DNA of 64,000 nt, taken from NCBI RefSeq assembly GCF_017940815.1, contig NZ_JAGAXX010000028.1:17314-81313 (forward strand). Direction: 5' to 3'. Origin of the DNA: Methanobrevibacter sp. (GTDB taxonomy: Archaea; Methanobacteriota; Methanobacteria; Methanobacteriales; Methanobacteriaceae). Shown one piece after another: positions 30,170-39,020 of this stretch. Position 1 is the stretch's first letter. Each line of letters starts with the position of its first letter. The notes under the pieces are model-generated. The model did no database searches, had not been told where the DNA came from, and saw only the letters and a program-made list of their open reading frames with translations. A program made the translations under genes and the position numbers.

Positions 30170-30274
30170 ATTTATCCCTCATGTTGACTAATCATTAATA
30201 ATATTAGATTTTCTTAATATATAGAATTAATTTTTTATATTGTCGTTTTAATATTATTAAACATTGGTGGTTAT

Positions 30275-31129
30275 ATGGTTAAAGATAGACATGTTATTGA
30301 AACATTGGGAAAAGTGCGTGTGGTAATCGAAAACGGTGAAATCACTGAAGTTGGCTCATCAGACATGAAATATTGTCCTATGTTTCATGCAATGCATGGA
30401 GTGGAAGAGTTAAATGAGGAATTCATACGCAAGAACATTAATTTCAGAATCAATGATTTCGGAATGTGCACTCCAGAAAGGGTTGTTGAGATGGATGATT
30501 TGGTCACTGTTGGAATATCTGAAATTCTCAAGACCAATATGGAAAAAGGAAACATCGACTGTGTTGTCGGAGCATGTGATGGTGCCGGAACATTGCTCAT
30601 GACCAATCCTCGCGTCGTTCAGGGAGTCGGCGGAAGGGTGTCAGGCCTTGTAAGCACAACCCCCATTCCTGAAGTCATTGAAAAATTAGAGGAAAAGGAT
30701 TGCGTAATTCTGAACCCCGAAACCGCTGAATTGAATCAATTGGAAGGATTGAAACTGGCTTTGGATAGGGGATATAAGAACATTGCAATAACAATACTTC
30801 CTTCACCTATGGTTGAGGAGATAAGGAATTATCCTGTTGATGATGGCGTTAACGTTTATATTTTCGTGGCCCACACAACAGGCGCCAGTGCTGATGAGGT
30901 TAAAATGCTTTTTGAAAATGCAGACATTGTAACAGCTTGCGCTTCAAAGGCAATTGATGAGTATGCTGACGAGCATGAGCCTTATTACTATGGGGTTAAG
31001 GTTCCGATTTTCTGTGCCAGTGATGATGGCCGCAGGTTCTTGGACATTAGGCTTGAAAAAATCGGCAAGCCTCTAACAACCAATAATTATCCGAGAAACA
31101 AGGATGATACTCCAAATAAGTTAATTTAG
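30275..31129 (+). CDS. Methanogenesis marker protein 8 (DUF2099)
   Basis: 284 residues. The start (RHVIETLGKVRVVIENGEITEVG...KYCPMFHAMHG) and the segment CVVGACDGAGTLLMTNPRVVQG match the DUF2099 / methanogenesis marker 8 family, a gene found in nearly all methanogens. Conserved Cys residues (YCPMF, GMCTPERV, VGACDGAG, TACASKAID, FCASDDG) suggest metal or cluster binding, but the function is not established. The start has GGTGG upstream. It is divergent from thiC, and the exonuclease gene follows after 10 bases. Confidence 0.85.
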   Translation: MVKDRHVIETLGKVRVVIENGEITEVGSSDMKYCPMFHAMHGVEELNEEFIRKNINFRINDFGMCTPERVVEMDDLVTVGISEILKTNMEKGNIDCVVGACDGAGTLLMTNPRVVQGVGGRVSGLVSTTPIPEVIEKLEEKDCVILNPETAELNQLEGLKLALDRGYKNIAITILPSPMVEEIRNYPVDDGVNVYIFVAHTTGASADEVKMLFENADIVTACASKAIDEYADEHEPYYYGVKVPIFCASDDGRRFLDIRLEKIGKPLTTNNYPRNKDDTPNKLI

Positions 31130-31139
31130 GATGTAAAAA

Positions 31140-31793
31140 ATGAAAGTGATATATTTTGATACCGAGACATCAGGTCTCGATTTTTTAAGCTGCAGGATTA
31201 TAGAACTGGCGATGCTGATTGATGATGATGGAAACATCACCGAATATGATGAATTCATAAACATTGATGAGGATTTGCCTCCAAAAATCACTGAAATAAC
31301 CGGTATCACAGATGAGATGCTTATAACTAAGGGGATAAGTGAAAGGGAAGTTGCTTGCGATTTGAAGGATAACCTGACTCCGGGAACATTGATGATTGCT
31401 CACAATTGCCAGTTTGACTTGGCATTTGTATACTATCTTTTAAAAAGGCATTTTCCTGATGAGGCTGATGACATCGTATCTGGCCTTGACTGGATTGATA
31501 CTGTAACAGTCCTGAAAGACCGTAAGGAATTTCCTCACAAGCTAATCGATGCCGTTAAGCATTATGGTATTGATGAAGTCAATTTCCACAGGGCAATCGA
31601 TGATACAAAAGCGTTGTATAATGTCACTCAGGCAATGATGGATGAGCGATCTGATTTGGAGGAATATATTAACATTTTTGGTTATAATCCTAAATGGGGT
31701 GTCAGTGGTCCTAGATTTGATTTCATTGAATATAAAAGGCAATATTTCAATAAGGGTATTGTTCCTTCAGATTATATATTGCCTAGAAAATAA
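31140..31793 (+). CDS. DnaQ-like 3'-5' exonuclease (DEDDh)
   Basis: 217 residues with the three Exo motifs: Exo I FDTETSGLD at residues 5-13, Exo II AHNCQFDLAFV, and Exo III HRAIDDTKALY, where the His defines the DEDDh subtype. It is a stand-alone nuclease related to the proofreading epsilon subunit and the RNase T/oligoribonuclease group. Whether DNA or RNA is the substrate is unknown. The start is 10 bases after the marker 8 gene, so the two are probably co-transcribed. A run of nine T follows the stop. Confidence 0.85.
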   Translation: MKVIYFDTETSGLDFLSCRIIELAMLIDDDGNITEYDEFINIDEDLPPKITEITGITDEMLITKGISEREVACDLKDNLTPGTLMIAHNCQFDLAFVYYLLKRHFPDEADDIVSGLDWIDTVTVLKDRKEFPHKLIDAVKHYGIDEVNFHRAIDDTKALYNVTQAMMDERSDLEEYINIFGYNPKWGVSGPRFDFIEYKRQYFNKGIVPSDYILPRK

Positions 31794-31817
31794 GTCTTTT
31801 TTTTTAAATGGAGGTTG

Positions 31818-31840
31818 GGGGAGGATTCCATATCCTCCCC
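31818..31840. repeat. Inverted repeat 1 of a triple-hairpin spacer
   Basis: GGGGAGGAT, 5-base loop, ATCCTCCCC. This is a very GC-rich 9-bp stem in AT-rich DNA, preceded by ATGGAGGTTG. Confidence 0.8.
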
Positions 31841-31879
31841 AGATTTAATAGAGAATGCGATAAATATAATGGAGGTTGT

Positions 31880-31904
31880 GGGAAAGATTGTCCTTATCTT
31901 TCCC
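31880..31904. repeat. Inverted repeat 2 of a triple-hairpin spacer
   Basis: GGGAAAGAT, 7-base loop, ATCTTTCCC. It is again preceded by ATGGAGGTTG, as in inverted repeat 1. Confidence 0.8.
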
Positions 31905-31939
31905 GAGGTTAAAATATGGTTAGAAGTTAAATAGGATGG

Positions 31940-31962
31940 TGTAGGGAGTGTTTGTCCCTACA
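31940..31962. repeat. Inverted repeat 3, overlapping the Cdc48 stop codon
   Basis: TGTAGGGA, 7-base loop, TCCCTACA. On the minus strand the left arm of the hairpin contains the TAG stop of the Cdc48 gene. Confidence 0.75.
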
Positions 31963-34162
31963 TGTATTGAACTAACTGTTCTTCTTGGATTTGATTGTTT
32001 CCTGGCTTCACCTTGTCTATTGCTTCTTTGAAGTATTTGTATGGGATTTCACTAGCTTCAAGGTCATCTCTTAATGCAAGCATTGCAGCTTCTCTGCAAA
32101 CAGCTTCAATGTCTGCTCCGACATAACCGTCTGTGTTTTTGGCTAATTTTTTAAGATCAACGTCTTTTGCAAGTGGCATGTCTTTTGTATGCACTTTGAA
32201 GATGGACACTCTTGCGTCCTCGTCAGGTTCTCCGACTTCAATGTGTCTGTCGAATCTTCCAGGCCTCATGAGTCCTGTGTCCAGAATGTCTGGCCTGTTT
32301 GTTGCCGCAATGATTGCAACGTCTTCAAGCTCTTCAAGACCGTCCATTTCAGTTAACAATTGGTTTACCACTCTTTTTGTCACTCCGCTGTCAGTGTCGT
32401 TTCCGCTACGTGCGCTGGCTATTGCATCGATTTCATCGAAAAAGATCACAGTTGGGGAAGCCTGTTTTGCTTTTCTGAATACTTCACGAACACCTTTTTC
32501 GGATTCTCCGACCCATTTGGACAGGAGTTCAGGTCCTTTAACGGAAATGAAGTTCGCTTCACTTTCACTTGCAACCGCTTTTGCAAGCAAAGTTTTACCG
32601 GTTCCCGGAATTCCGTAAAGCAATGTTCCTTTTGGAGGTCTGATTCCTAGGCGTTGGAAGGTTTCAGGATGTTTTAAAGGCCATTCTACAGCTTCTTTAA
32701 GTTCTTGTTTTACGTCTTCAAGTCCTCCAACATCGTCCCATTTGATGTCTGGGATTTGCACAAGGACTTCCCTTAGTGCGGAAGGTTGGATTTCTTTTTG
32801 TGCGTTCTTGAAGTCATCTCCGTTCACCACGATTTTTTCCATAACTTCTTTTGGAATCTCTTCGTCGTTTTGAATTTCTGGCAATATTCTTCTTACTACT
32901 CTCATTGCAGCTTCTTTACATAATGATTCGAGATCTGCTCCCACAAATCCGTGGGTGGTATTTGCGATTTTGTCCAGGTCCACATCATCTGCAAGAGGCA
33001 TGTTTCTGGTGTGAATTTCAAGCACTTCTTTTCTTTCTTCTGTGTCAGGTACTCCAATTTCAATTTCCCTGTCGAATCTTCCAGGTCTTCTGAGTGCTGG
33101 GTCAAGGGAATCAGGACGGTTGGTAGCACCGATTACCACGACTTGGCCACGGGATTTGAGTCCATCCATCAATGTTAGAAGTTGTGCAACGGTTCTTCTT
33201 TCAACTTCTCCATTGGTTTCTTCTCTTTTTGGAGCAATTGCATCGAGTTCATCTATGAATATGATTGAAGGGGAGTTTTCTTCTGCTTCTTCGAAGTATT
33301 CTCTTAGGTTCTCTTCAGATCCGCCCACATATTTGCTCATGATTTCTGGCCCATTTATTAAAATGAAATGGGCGTCACTTTCACTGGCTACTGCTTTTGC
33401 CAGTAAGGTTTTACCTGTTCCAGGTGGTCCGTGCATCAATACACCTTTTGGAGGTGCAATTCCTAATTTTTCGAAGAGTTCTGGTCTTTTAAGAGGAATC
33501 TCAATCATTTCTCTGACTTTTTTGACTTCTTCCTTAAGACCTCCGATGTCTTCGTAGCTTACATCAACGAGGTTGCTTACTCCCTCGATTTTTGAAACGT
33601 CCACAGGAGATTCATGTAATTGCACTTCTGTATTTGGTCCCACAATCACGATGTCTTTAGGACTTGTGGACACTACTGCGAATTTTATTTCGCGCATTGC
33701 TGGGGTGAAATCCATCAATTCATCGAAGAGGCTGTTGAATCCCATTCCCATGCTTGGTCTTGGTGCACGGATTTGTGATCCTATTATGTCCCCTTGGACC
33801 ATTACTTTTCCTGCGAATAGTCCACGAACATCTCCTTGTACACGAATGTTATCTTCAGTTGGAGCTAAAACAACTTTTTTTGCTTCTGTTGCTTTTGCTT
33901 TTTTAACAGTGACTTCACCACCGATGGTTGCACCGGAGTTTTTACGAACGAGTCCATCTATTCTTATTACTCCAAGTCCGATATCAGTTTGTGAAGGAAG
34001 AGCGATAGCTGCAGTTTTTCTTTCTCCAACAATTTCAATCAGGTCTCTTTCATGGATTCCTAACTCGTCCATGACATTTGGATCGAGTCTTGCCAATCCT
34101 TGGCCGACATCCTTTTGTGAAATTGCTTCTGCAACTTTTAGTGTGATTTCATTTTCTGCCAT
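31958..34162 (-). CDS. Cdc48/VAT-type AAA+ ATPase
   Basis: 734 residues: an N-terminal double-psi barrel/CDC48_N domain (1-190) and two AAA+ modules. D1 has Walker A GPPGTGKT (245-252) and Walker [15 protein letters not shown]2 has Walker A GIPGTGKT, with Ile instead of the usual first Pro, and Walker [16 protein letters not shown] arginine segments ([21 protein letters not shown] and [21 protein letters not shown]) follow each module. It unfolds proteins, usually for the proteasome. A ribosome binding site GGAGATGAT precedes the ATG. Confidence 0.95.
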   Translation of the reverse strand: MAENEITLKVAEAISQKDVGQGLARLDPNVMDELGIHERDLIEIVGERKTAAIALPSQTDIGLGVIRIDGLVRKNSGATIGGEVTVKKAKATEAKKVVLAPTEDNIRVQGDVRGLFAGKVMVQGDIIGSQIRAPRPSMGMGFNSLFDELMDFTPAMREIKFAVVSTSPKDIVIVGPNTEVQLHESPVDVSKIEGVSNLVDVSYEDIGGLKEEVKKVREMIEIPLKRPELFEKLGIAPPKGVLMHGPPGTGKTLLAKAVASESDAHFILINGPEIMSKYVGGSEENLREYFEEAEENSPSIIFIDELDAIAPKREETNGEVERRTVAQLLTLMDGLKSRGQVVVIGATNRPDSLDPALRRPGRFDREIEIGVPDTEERKEVLEIHTRNMPLADDVDLDKIANTTHGFVGADLESLCKEAAMRVVRRILPEIQNDEEIPKEVMEKIVVNGDDFKNAQKEIQPSALREVLVQIPDIKWDDVGGLEDVKQELKEAVEWPLKHPETFQRLGIRPPKGTLLYGIPGTGKTLLAKAVASESEANFISVKGPELLSKWVGESEKGVREVFRKAKQASPTVIFFDEIDAIASARSGNDTDSGVTKRVVNQLLTEMDGLEELEDVAIIAATNRPDILDTGLMRPGRFDRHIEVGEPDEDARVSIFKVHTKDMPLAKDVDLKKLAKNTDGYVGADIEAVCREAAMLALRDDLEASEIPYKYFKEAIDKVKPGNNQIQEEQLVQYM

Positions 34163-34473
34163 GATATCATCTCCATTTTTTGGCTGTAATGTATTGTAAT
34201 TGTAATGTCAAAATCTTTTTGTTACTTTTTGTAACTTTATTGACAAAGTAATCTGTGTATGTCTTACTATATAAATGTTTCGGTTTTGACATTTTTTCAA
34301 ATAGGTATAAAACAAGGTTATTTATTTAAAATATAAACTATTGTTGTGTTGACACTATAAAAATAATTTAAAATAAAAATTTATAAAAAATAATAAATAT
34401 TAAAGTGCTATATTAAATTTAAAAATTTAATTACTTTTAGACACTTTAACTTTTGTTCGTATTGTTCGAAACA
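34163..34473 (-). promoter_or_regulatory. Upstream region of the Cdc48 gene with TATA box and short repeats
   Basis: A 311-base gene-free stretch. On the minus strand a TATA box TTTATATA (complement of 34268-34275) predicts a start near 34245 and a leader of about 80 bases. Within that leader lie GTTAC-TTTTT-GTAAC (34221-34235), a 5-bp inverted repeat, and three closely spaced TGTAAT units (about 34185-34207). These could bind a regulator of the protein-quality-control gene. The rest (34300-34440) is A/T-only-like sequence without coding signal. Confidence 0.45.
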
Positions 34474-35775
34474 TTATCTTATGGTTCCACCAAAACCTGT
34501 GAATAAGTTTTTCACATTTTCAATGTCACTTTTGGACAACGCTGTGACTTCAAATGTCAGGCTGATTGAATCATCTGCAATCTGAGGTCCGTTATATGCG
34601 TCTGTCAGTTTGATGTCGATGATGTTGTCCAGATTCATGACTGTGTTTTGGATTGTTTCGACATGGACGCTCTTGGAGAAGATGCAGCTTATGGATTCGG
34701 TTTTACTGTTCAAATTATTGATTTTCCAGTCATACAATTCCTCATCACTTAAAACTTCAATGTTTGCTATGCGCAATCTCTTGACTTGATTGCCACGCTT
34801 TAAGATGGCGGTCTTGTCCTCTATTCCATCCAGTATTCCAACATGAATCTTTCCTGAATAGATATGTTTGAGGCCAACCTCTTTGCCTATTGACTTGTTC
34901 AATAATGTGAACTCATGGCTCAATGCGTTGATTGCCTTGTCACTTCTACCCAATGCATTCTTAATGTCGCCCATATGTTTGGTTGCCTTGATTGCTATGT
35001 CGACAAATGAGTCCTCATCTCCGTTATTTATGACGTCCCTCAATTCGATGACCGCTTCGGCAAAGGTGTTTCTGATTTTTGGCCCGTTATTGTTCATGGA
35101 TTGGATATTGTATGTCAAATATGGATTTTGAGCTACAATACGGGCAATCATATCAATCATCAGATTGTATATTGGACTTTCATAGTCTTCGCTTTCACTC
35201 AAATCGACTTTCAGCTTTTCAATTGCAGAGGCAGTTGATATAAAGGAGAAGTGTGTCAGAACTTGGACGATGCTCATCATGAAATCATGCTTTTCGGCAG
35301 TGGTTTCAATTATTCTCATGTTCTTGCTTGAAAGGTAATCATAAACCTTGCTGTACCATTCACCCTTCTTGTCTGCGGTCAGAACTATGACCTGATTGTC
35401 AAGCTCGGTTGTGCGGGGACCAAAAACAGGGTGTGTTGGAATGTATTCAACGGTTTCAGGCAGGCATTCCGCCATGGTCTTTGAGGGTTCCTCCTTGACA
35501 CTTGTAACGTCAACCATCAGGGATCCGCTTTTCATGAAAGGTGCAACTTCCTGAATGACGTCTGATGTGTACTGGATTGGAACGGATATGATGAGTATGT
35601 CGCTGATGTTTGCAAGGCCTGCATTGGACTCGATATAATTGACGCCCAATTCCTTTGCAACGTTTCTACCTTTATTGTGGTCGGTTCCTGTAATGTATAC
35701 TTCAAATTCTTCCCTGAAGTAGTAGATTAGTGTTTTTCCTAAACCATCACTACCTCCAATTATTCCAACATTCAT
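34474..35775 (-). CDS. tyrA: Prephenate dehydrogenase with C-terminal regulatory extension
   Basis: 433 residues. The N-terminal Rossmann fold (VGIIGGSDGLGKTL) and the catalytic region THPVFGPR followed by the helical dehydrogenase domain (HDFMMSIVQVLTHFSFIS) identify TyrA of tyrosine biosynthesis. After about residue 285 there is an extension (HVGILDGIEDKTAILKRGNQVKRLRIANIEV...LTFEVTALSKSDIENV) found in archaeal TyrA and probably ACT-like, which suggests feedback control by an aromatic amino acid. It is divergent from pelota across a 100-base AT-rich spacer. Confidence 0.88.
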   Translation of the reverse strand: MNVGIIGGSDGLGKTLIYYFREEFEVYITGTDHNKGRNVAKELGVNYIESNAGLANISDILIISVPIQYTSDVIQEVAPFMKSGSLMVDVTSVKEEPSKTMAECLPETVEYIPTHPVFGPRTTELDNQVIVLTADKKGEWYSKVYDYLSSKNMRIIETTAEKHDFMMSIVQVLTHFSFISTASAIEKLKVDLSESEDYESPIYNLMIDMIARIVAQNPYLTYNIQSMNNNGPKIRNTFAEAVIELRDVINNGDEDSFVDIAIKATKHMGDIKNALGRSDKAINALSHEFTLLNKSIGKEVGLKHIYSGKIHVGILDGIEDKTAILKRGNQVKRLRIANIEVLSDEELYDWKINNLNSKTESISCIFSKSVHVETIQNTVMNLDNIIDIKLTDAYNGPQIADDSISLTFEVTALSKSDIENVKNLFTGFGGTIR

Positions 35776-35875
35776 ATTAATCAGTTAATATTTAATGATT
35801 ATAATTATTTAAATAGATTGTTCCATTTCTTCAAAAATTTTTAATAGTATTACATTATAACTAATTAATGTTATT

Positions 35876-36937
35876 ATGAAAGTTATAAACGAAGATGAGA
35901 AGGAAGGTTTTGTTAAGGTTGTTCCTGAAACCTTGGACGATTTGTGGCATCTGTCCCACATTATTGAGGTTGGCGACAACGCTTCATCAAAAACAACCAG
36001 GCGTATACAAGACACTTCCGGGGATAAAGTTAGAAGTGATAGGGGAGTTAAGAAAACATTTACTTTAGGACTGGACATCGAAAACATTTCATTTCAACTC
36101 TTCACAGGAAAGTTAAGACTAACCGGCGTAATTACAAGGGGTCCTGAAGACTTGGTGCCTCTCGGATCACACCATACATTGGAAGTCAAGCTCAACACTC
36201 CATTGTCAATCACAAAAAACAGGTGGCCAAAGTGGGCCATCAAGAGATTGAATCAGGCTATTGAAGCATCCAAAAAATTATCTGCGATAATTGTGGTTCT
36301 TGAGGATGACACTGCAACATTGGGACTTATGAGACAATTCGGAATAGAGTACTACGGTCCGATTAAGGGACATGTTTCAGGCAAGCGCATAATCGATAAG
36401 AACCGTCAAAAGAACATTGTCCAATTCTATGAGAAGGTAATAGAGTCCATCACAAAATTCGATTCAATTCAAAATATTGTTATTGCAGGGCCCGGTTTTG
36501 TTAAAAACGACTTTTACGATTACTTAAAGGATAAGCACCAAGACCTTGCCAAAATATCAATCATTGAAGCCACAGGTGCCGGAGGTAGAAATGGGATTTC
36601 TGAGGTTTTAAAGAAAGGTACTGTTGAAAAGTTAACTTCAGAGAATCGTGTGGCTCAGGAAATGGGTGCAATCAATAATCTGCTTTCAGAAATCGGTAAA
36701 AATTCCTCAAAAATTGCTTATGGTGTAAAAGAAACACAGAATGCAATCAACTTGGGTGCAGTATCGCAACTGTTGATTTTGGATACTCAGGTTGCCGAAG
36801 AGGACATGGGTGATTCCATGGATATGGTCGAGAATATGAAAGGTGATGTAATGGTTGTCAGTAGCGAGCATGAAGGCGGAAAACAATTGGAAAGTCTTGG
36901 AGGCATGGCGGCTATCCTAAGGTATAAAATTAATTAA
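35876..36937 (+). CDS. pelA: Pelota (Dom34) mRNA surveillance and ribosome rescue factor
   Basis: 353 residues with the pelota architecture: an N-terminal Sm-like domain (residues 1-125, DEKEGFVKVVPETLDDLWHLSHIIEVGD), the central eRF1 domain 2-like part (IIVVLEDDTATLGLMRQFGIEYYG), and the C-terminal eRF1 domain 3 (GAVSQLLILDTQ, VVSSEHEGGKQLESLGGMAAILRY). It lacks the GGQ of release factors, as expected. It rescues stalled ribosomes with an EF1A-like GTPase and ABCE1. TATA-like CATTATAA lies about 20 bases upstream, so the mRNA is leaderless or nearly so. Confidence 0.95.
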   Translation: MKVINEDEKEGFVKVVPETLDDLWHLSHIIEVGDNASSKTTRRIQDTSGDKVRSDRGVKKTFTLGLDIENISFQLFTGKLRLTGVITRGPEDLVPLGSHHTLEVKLNTPLSITKNRWPKWAIKRLNQAIEASKKLSAIIVVLEDDTATLGLMRQFGIEYYGPIKGHVSGKRIIDKNRQKNIVQFYEKVIESITKFDSIQNIVIAGPGFVKNDFYDYLKDKHQDLAKISIIEATGAGGRNGISEVLKKGTVEKLTSENRVAQEMGAINNLLSEIGKNSSKIAYGVKETQNAINLGAVSQLLILDTQVAEEDMGDSMDMVENMKGDVMVVSSEHEGGKQLESLGGMAAILRYKIN

Positions 36938-36966
36938 TATTTATATATTAAGAAAAATTAAAATCA

Positions 36967-36977
36967 TATATATAAAT
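36967..36977 (+). promoter_or_regulatory. TATA box of the MraY-like gene
   Basis: TATATATAAAT, with its centre about 26 bases before the ATG at 36998; supports a promoter between pelota and the wall genes. Confidence 0.5.
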
Positions 36978-36997
36978 TATTATCAACTGTGATTTTC

Positions 36998-37960
36998 ATG
37001 ATGTATACATCGATACTTTTTGCATTAATATTTGTTTTTGTCATATCTGCAATAGGTACTGCTGTAATAAATATAATATTTAGATTTTTGGGCGAAAGAG
37101 GATATTTGGGAAACCTGTTTCCAAACGTTAGGGGTGGAACTCCACGTGCTGTGGGTATAATTCCATTTTTAATATTGTCTTTTTATATGTTGCCTGGTTT
37201 TAATAATCTGATTTTAATAATAGGTATTTTTGCATTAATTGACGACATTTTGGGAAGAAAGAAATCTCCGTTCGGTATGGAATGGGGACAGTTGTCTAGG
37301 GGTATCGGAATAATCATTGTAATGGTTGTTGGTTTGCTTGAAGGATTGGGCGTATCTTCAATTTTTATTGCGTTAATGGTGCAGCCGTTAAACATTTCAG
37401 ACATGCAACCGGGTTCTACATGCATTGTAACAATCATAATGTCTGTTTTGACAATTTTTGCAATGTTGATTGTCGGATCTCAGCCATATGCTGAACTTCC
37501 TGCTATTTACACTCCATTATTAATATTGGTTGTATGCATGGCTTATTCTCCGCTTGACTTTTCAGGAAAAATCATGTTGGGCGAAGTTGGAAATCACACA
37601 TTTGGAATTGCACTTGGTCTAGCTTATTATGTTATGGGCGGACTGGTGGGTGTGCTTGTATTCGGATTTATCACAACCGCATTGATTGCATTTGTTAGAA
37701 GAAACAATTTGAGAGTGTTCTTCAGACAGCAATTAAGATTGCTTGACCCTACCTTCGGAGATTATTTCATGGACGTTTTAACTGGAGGGGGATTAGGAGA
37801 CTTACTCAGAAAATGGATTTTAAGAGATAATCAATATAGGATAACAAACCCATTATTGATTTCATTAGGTTTCAGAAGATTAGTATACAATCCTCATGCA
37901 AGACATCACGAAAAATATGTTCCAAAAAATTATATTCCTCGTTTAGGAAAAGGAGAGTGA
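36998..37960 (+). CDS. MraY-like phospho-sugar transferase of pseudomurein synthesis
   Basis: About 320 residues with roughly eight transmembrane helices. It resembles the MraY/WecA polyprenyl-phosphate sugar-1-P transferases: RGGTPRAVG near residue 47, the Mg-binding pair IDD near residue 82, the loop GEVGNHTFGIALG near residue 195 (bacteria have GDxGSLxLGxxLG), and a late HARHHEKY segment. The bacterial NxxDGxDGL motif is not evident, so it is divergent. Start: a GTG at 36989 also exists, but TATATATAAAT (36967-36977) lies about 26 bases before the ATG at 36998, which suggests a leaderless mRNA. The MurG-like gene follows directly. Attachment of the first pseudomurein sugar to the lipid carrier is the likely role. 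Confidence 0.75.
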   Translation: MMYTSILFALIFVFVISAIGTAVINIIFRFLGERGYLGNLFPNVRGGTPRAVGIIPFLILSFYMLPGFNNLILIIGIFALIDDILGRKKSPFGMEWGQLSRGIGIIIVMVVGLLEGLGVSSIFIALMVQPLNISDMQPGSTCIVTIIMSVLTIFAMLIVGSQPYAELPAIYTPLLILVVCMAYSPLDFSGKIMLGEVGNHTFGIALGLAYYVMGGLVGVLVFGFITTALIAFVRRNNLRVFFRQQLRLLDPTFGDYFMDVLTGGGLGDLLRKWILRDNQYRITNPLLISLGFRRLVYNPHARHHEKYVPKNYIPRLGKGE

Positions 37961-37965
37961 TTCTT

Positions 37966-39015
37966 TTGAAATGTTTACTTATTGTCACTGGTAGAGGTTT
38001 GGGGGGAGATGCCATGATTGCTCTAAACACCATGTCTGCACTTGAGAAAAGGGGTGTTGAATGTGATGTTGCTTTAGATGAATCTGCTCCGGGTCTTTTA
38101 TTTGAAAAAAACGGATATTCTTGGCATAAGATATCTGTTCCTCAAGCGGGAGGTCACTCTGCCACTAAATTGTCTGCTCTTAAGGGAGCTTTGAAATTGA
38201 TTTCTGCTACTTTTAAAGCAAGAAAGGCTATTAAAAAATCAAAAGCTGATTTTGTATTGGGCATATTGGGTGGAGGAGCTATTGTTGCTTCTCTTGGAGG
38301 TAAATTTGCACGTAAACCTACTTTTTCTTTAATTTCAACTCCTCTCGATTCAAGAGTGTGTCCAAAATTCAATCATTGTTATATTTTACCAGAATTGAAT
38401 AAATTCAGATGGGATAAATTGCCTAAGAATATGGAAAAATCCTTTTATCCGTTATCCGATGATATGGGAAAGGGTGAATCCGACATTGCTCTTCAAAAGT
38501 TAAAGCAATATCCGAATTTTGATGAAAATAAAAAGACTATTGTATTTTCTTCAGGATCTTCAATCTTTAAAGGAATAATTGATGGTATCAATATTGTTGC
38601 AGACAAGACTGATGAGTATAACCTTGTTTTGGTGGGTTTGCCTCTTAAGGATGAGTATTATGACTTGATCGATGAAAATAAAATAATCTATGCTGGTTAT
38701 ATTGACTGGATTAATCATCTGTTCAAGTTTGCTGACTTGACTGTTCTCACTGATGACGGGGTTTCACTGGAGGAAGCATTCACTAATGGAAAACCTATTG
38801 TTGCTCTTGCTCGTGTCAAATGGGGAAGATACCAGAACATGGCGGGAGTATTCAAAGGCGCTATGATAGAATCAGACGTTGGTGATGTTTACGAAAGCAT
38901 TCAGGAAGCTTTTGAAAATTATGATTCCCTGCAGGAAAATGCGCTGTATTATGGGGATGTGTGTATGAATGCCGCAGATAATTTGGCTGACAGCATCCTA
39001 AAAAAAGTAGAATAG
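37966..39015 (+). CDS. MurG-like glycosyltransferase (GT28-type)
   Basis: About 349 residues. CLLIVTGRGLGGDAMIALNTMSALEKRG resembles the N-terminal glycine loop of GT-B enzymes. FVLGILGGGAIVASLGGKFARKP parallels the MurG lipid-side loop (GxGGY.s.P). VFSSGSSIFKG opens the C-terminal domain. TDDGVSLEEAFTNGKPIVALAR parallels the UDP-sugar-binding 'SR.GA.t..E....G.P' segment. The chosen start is TTG at 37966 because AGGAGAGTGAT ends 6 bases upstream and overlaps the previous stop; an in-frame GTG at 37957 would lie inside that site. Adding the second sugar of the pseudomurein disaccharide-lipid is the likely role, inferred from the pairing with the MraY-like gene. Confidence 0.72.
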   Translation: MKCLLIVTGRGLGGDAMIALNTMSALEKRGVECDVALDESAPGLLFEKNGYSWHKISVPQAGGHSATKLSALKGALKLISATFKARKAIKKSKADFVLGILGGGAIVASLGGKFARKPTFSLISTPLDSRVCPKFNHCYILPELNKFRWDKLPKNMEKSFYPLSDDMGKGESDIALQKLKQYPNFDENKKTIVFSSGSSIFKGIIDGINIVADKTDEYNLVLVGLPLKDEYYDLIDENKIIYAGYIDWINHLFKFADLTVLTDDGVSLEEAFTNGKPIVALARVKWGRYQNMAGVFKGAMIESDVGDVYESIQEAFENYDSLQENALYYGDVCMNAADNLADSILKKVE

Positions 39016-39020
39016 TGGCA

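Noticed and set aside
30170..30274. Possible TPP riboswitch upstream of thiC
   Set aside because: Only 105 bases separate thiC from marker 8, none of the conserved TPP aptamer sequences are visible, and a good ribosome binding site and TTG start follow directly.
33042..34199. Long plus-strand open frames opposite the Cdc48 gene
   Set aside because: Antisense shadows of conserved AAA+ coding sequence, with no start signals and Ser/Pro-rich random-like composition.
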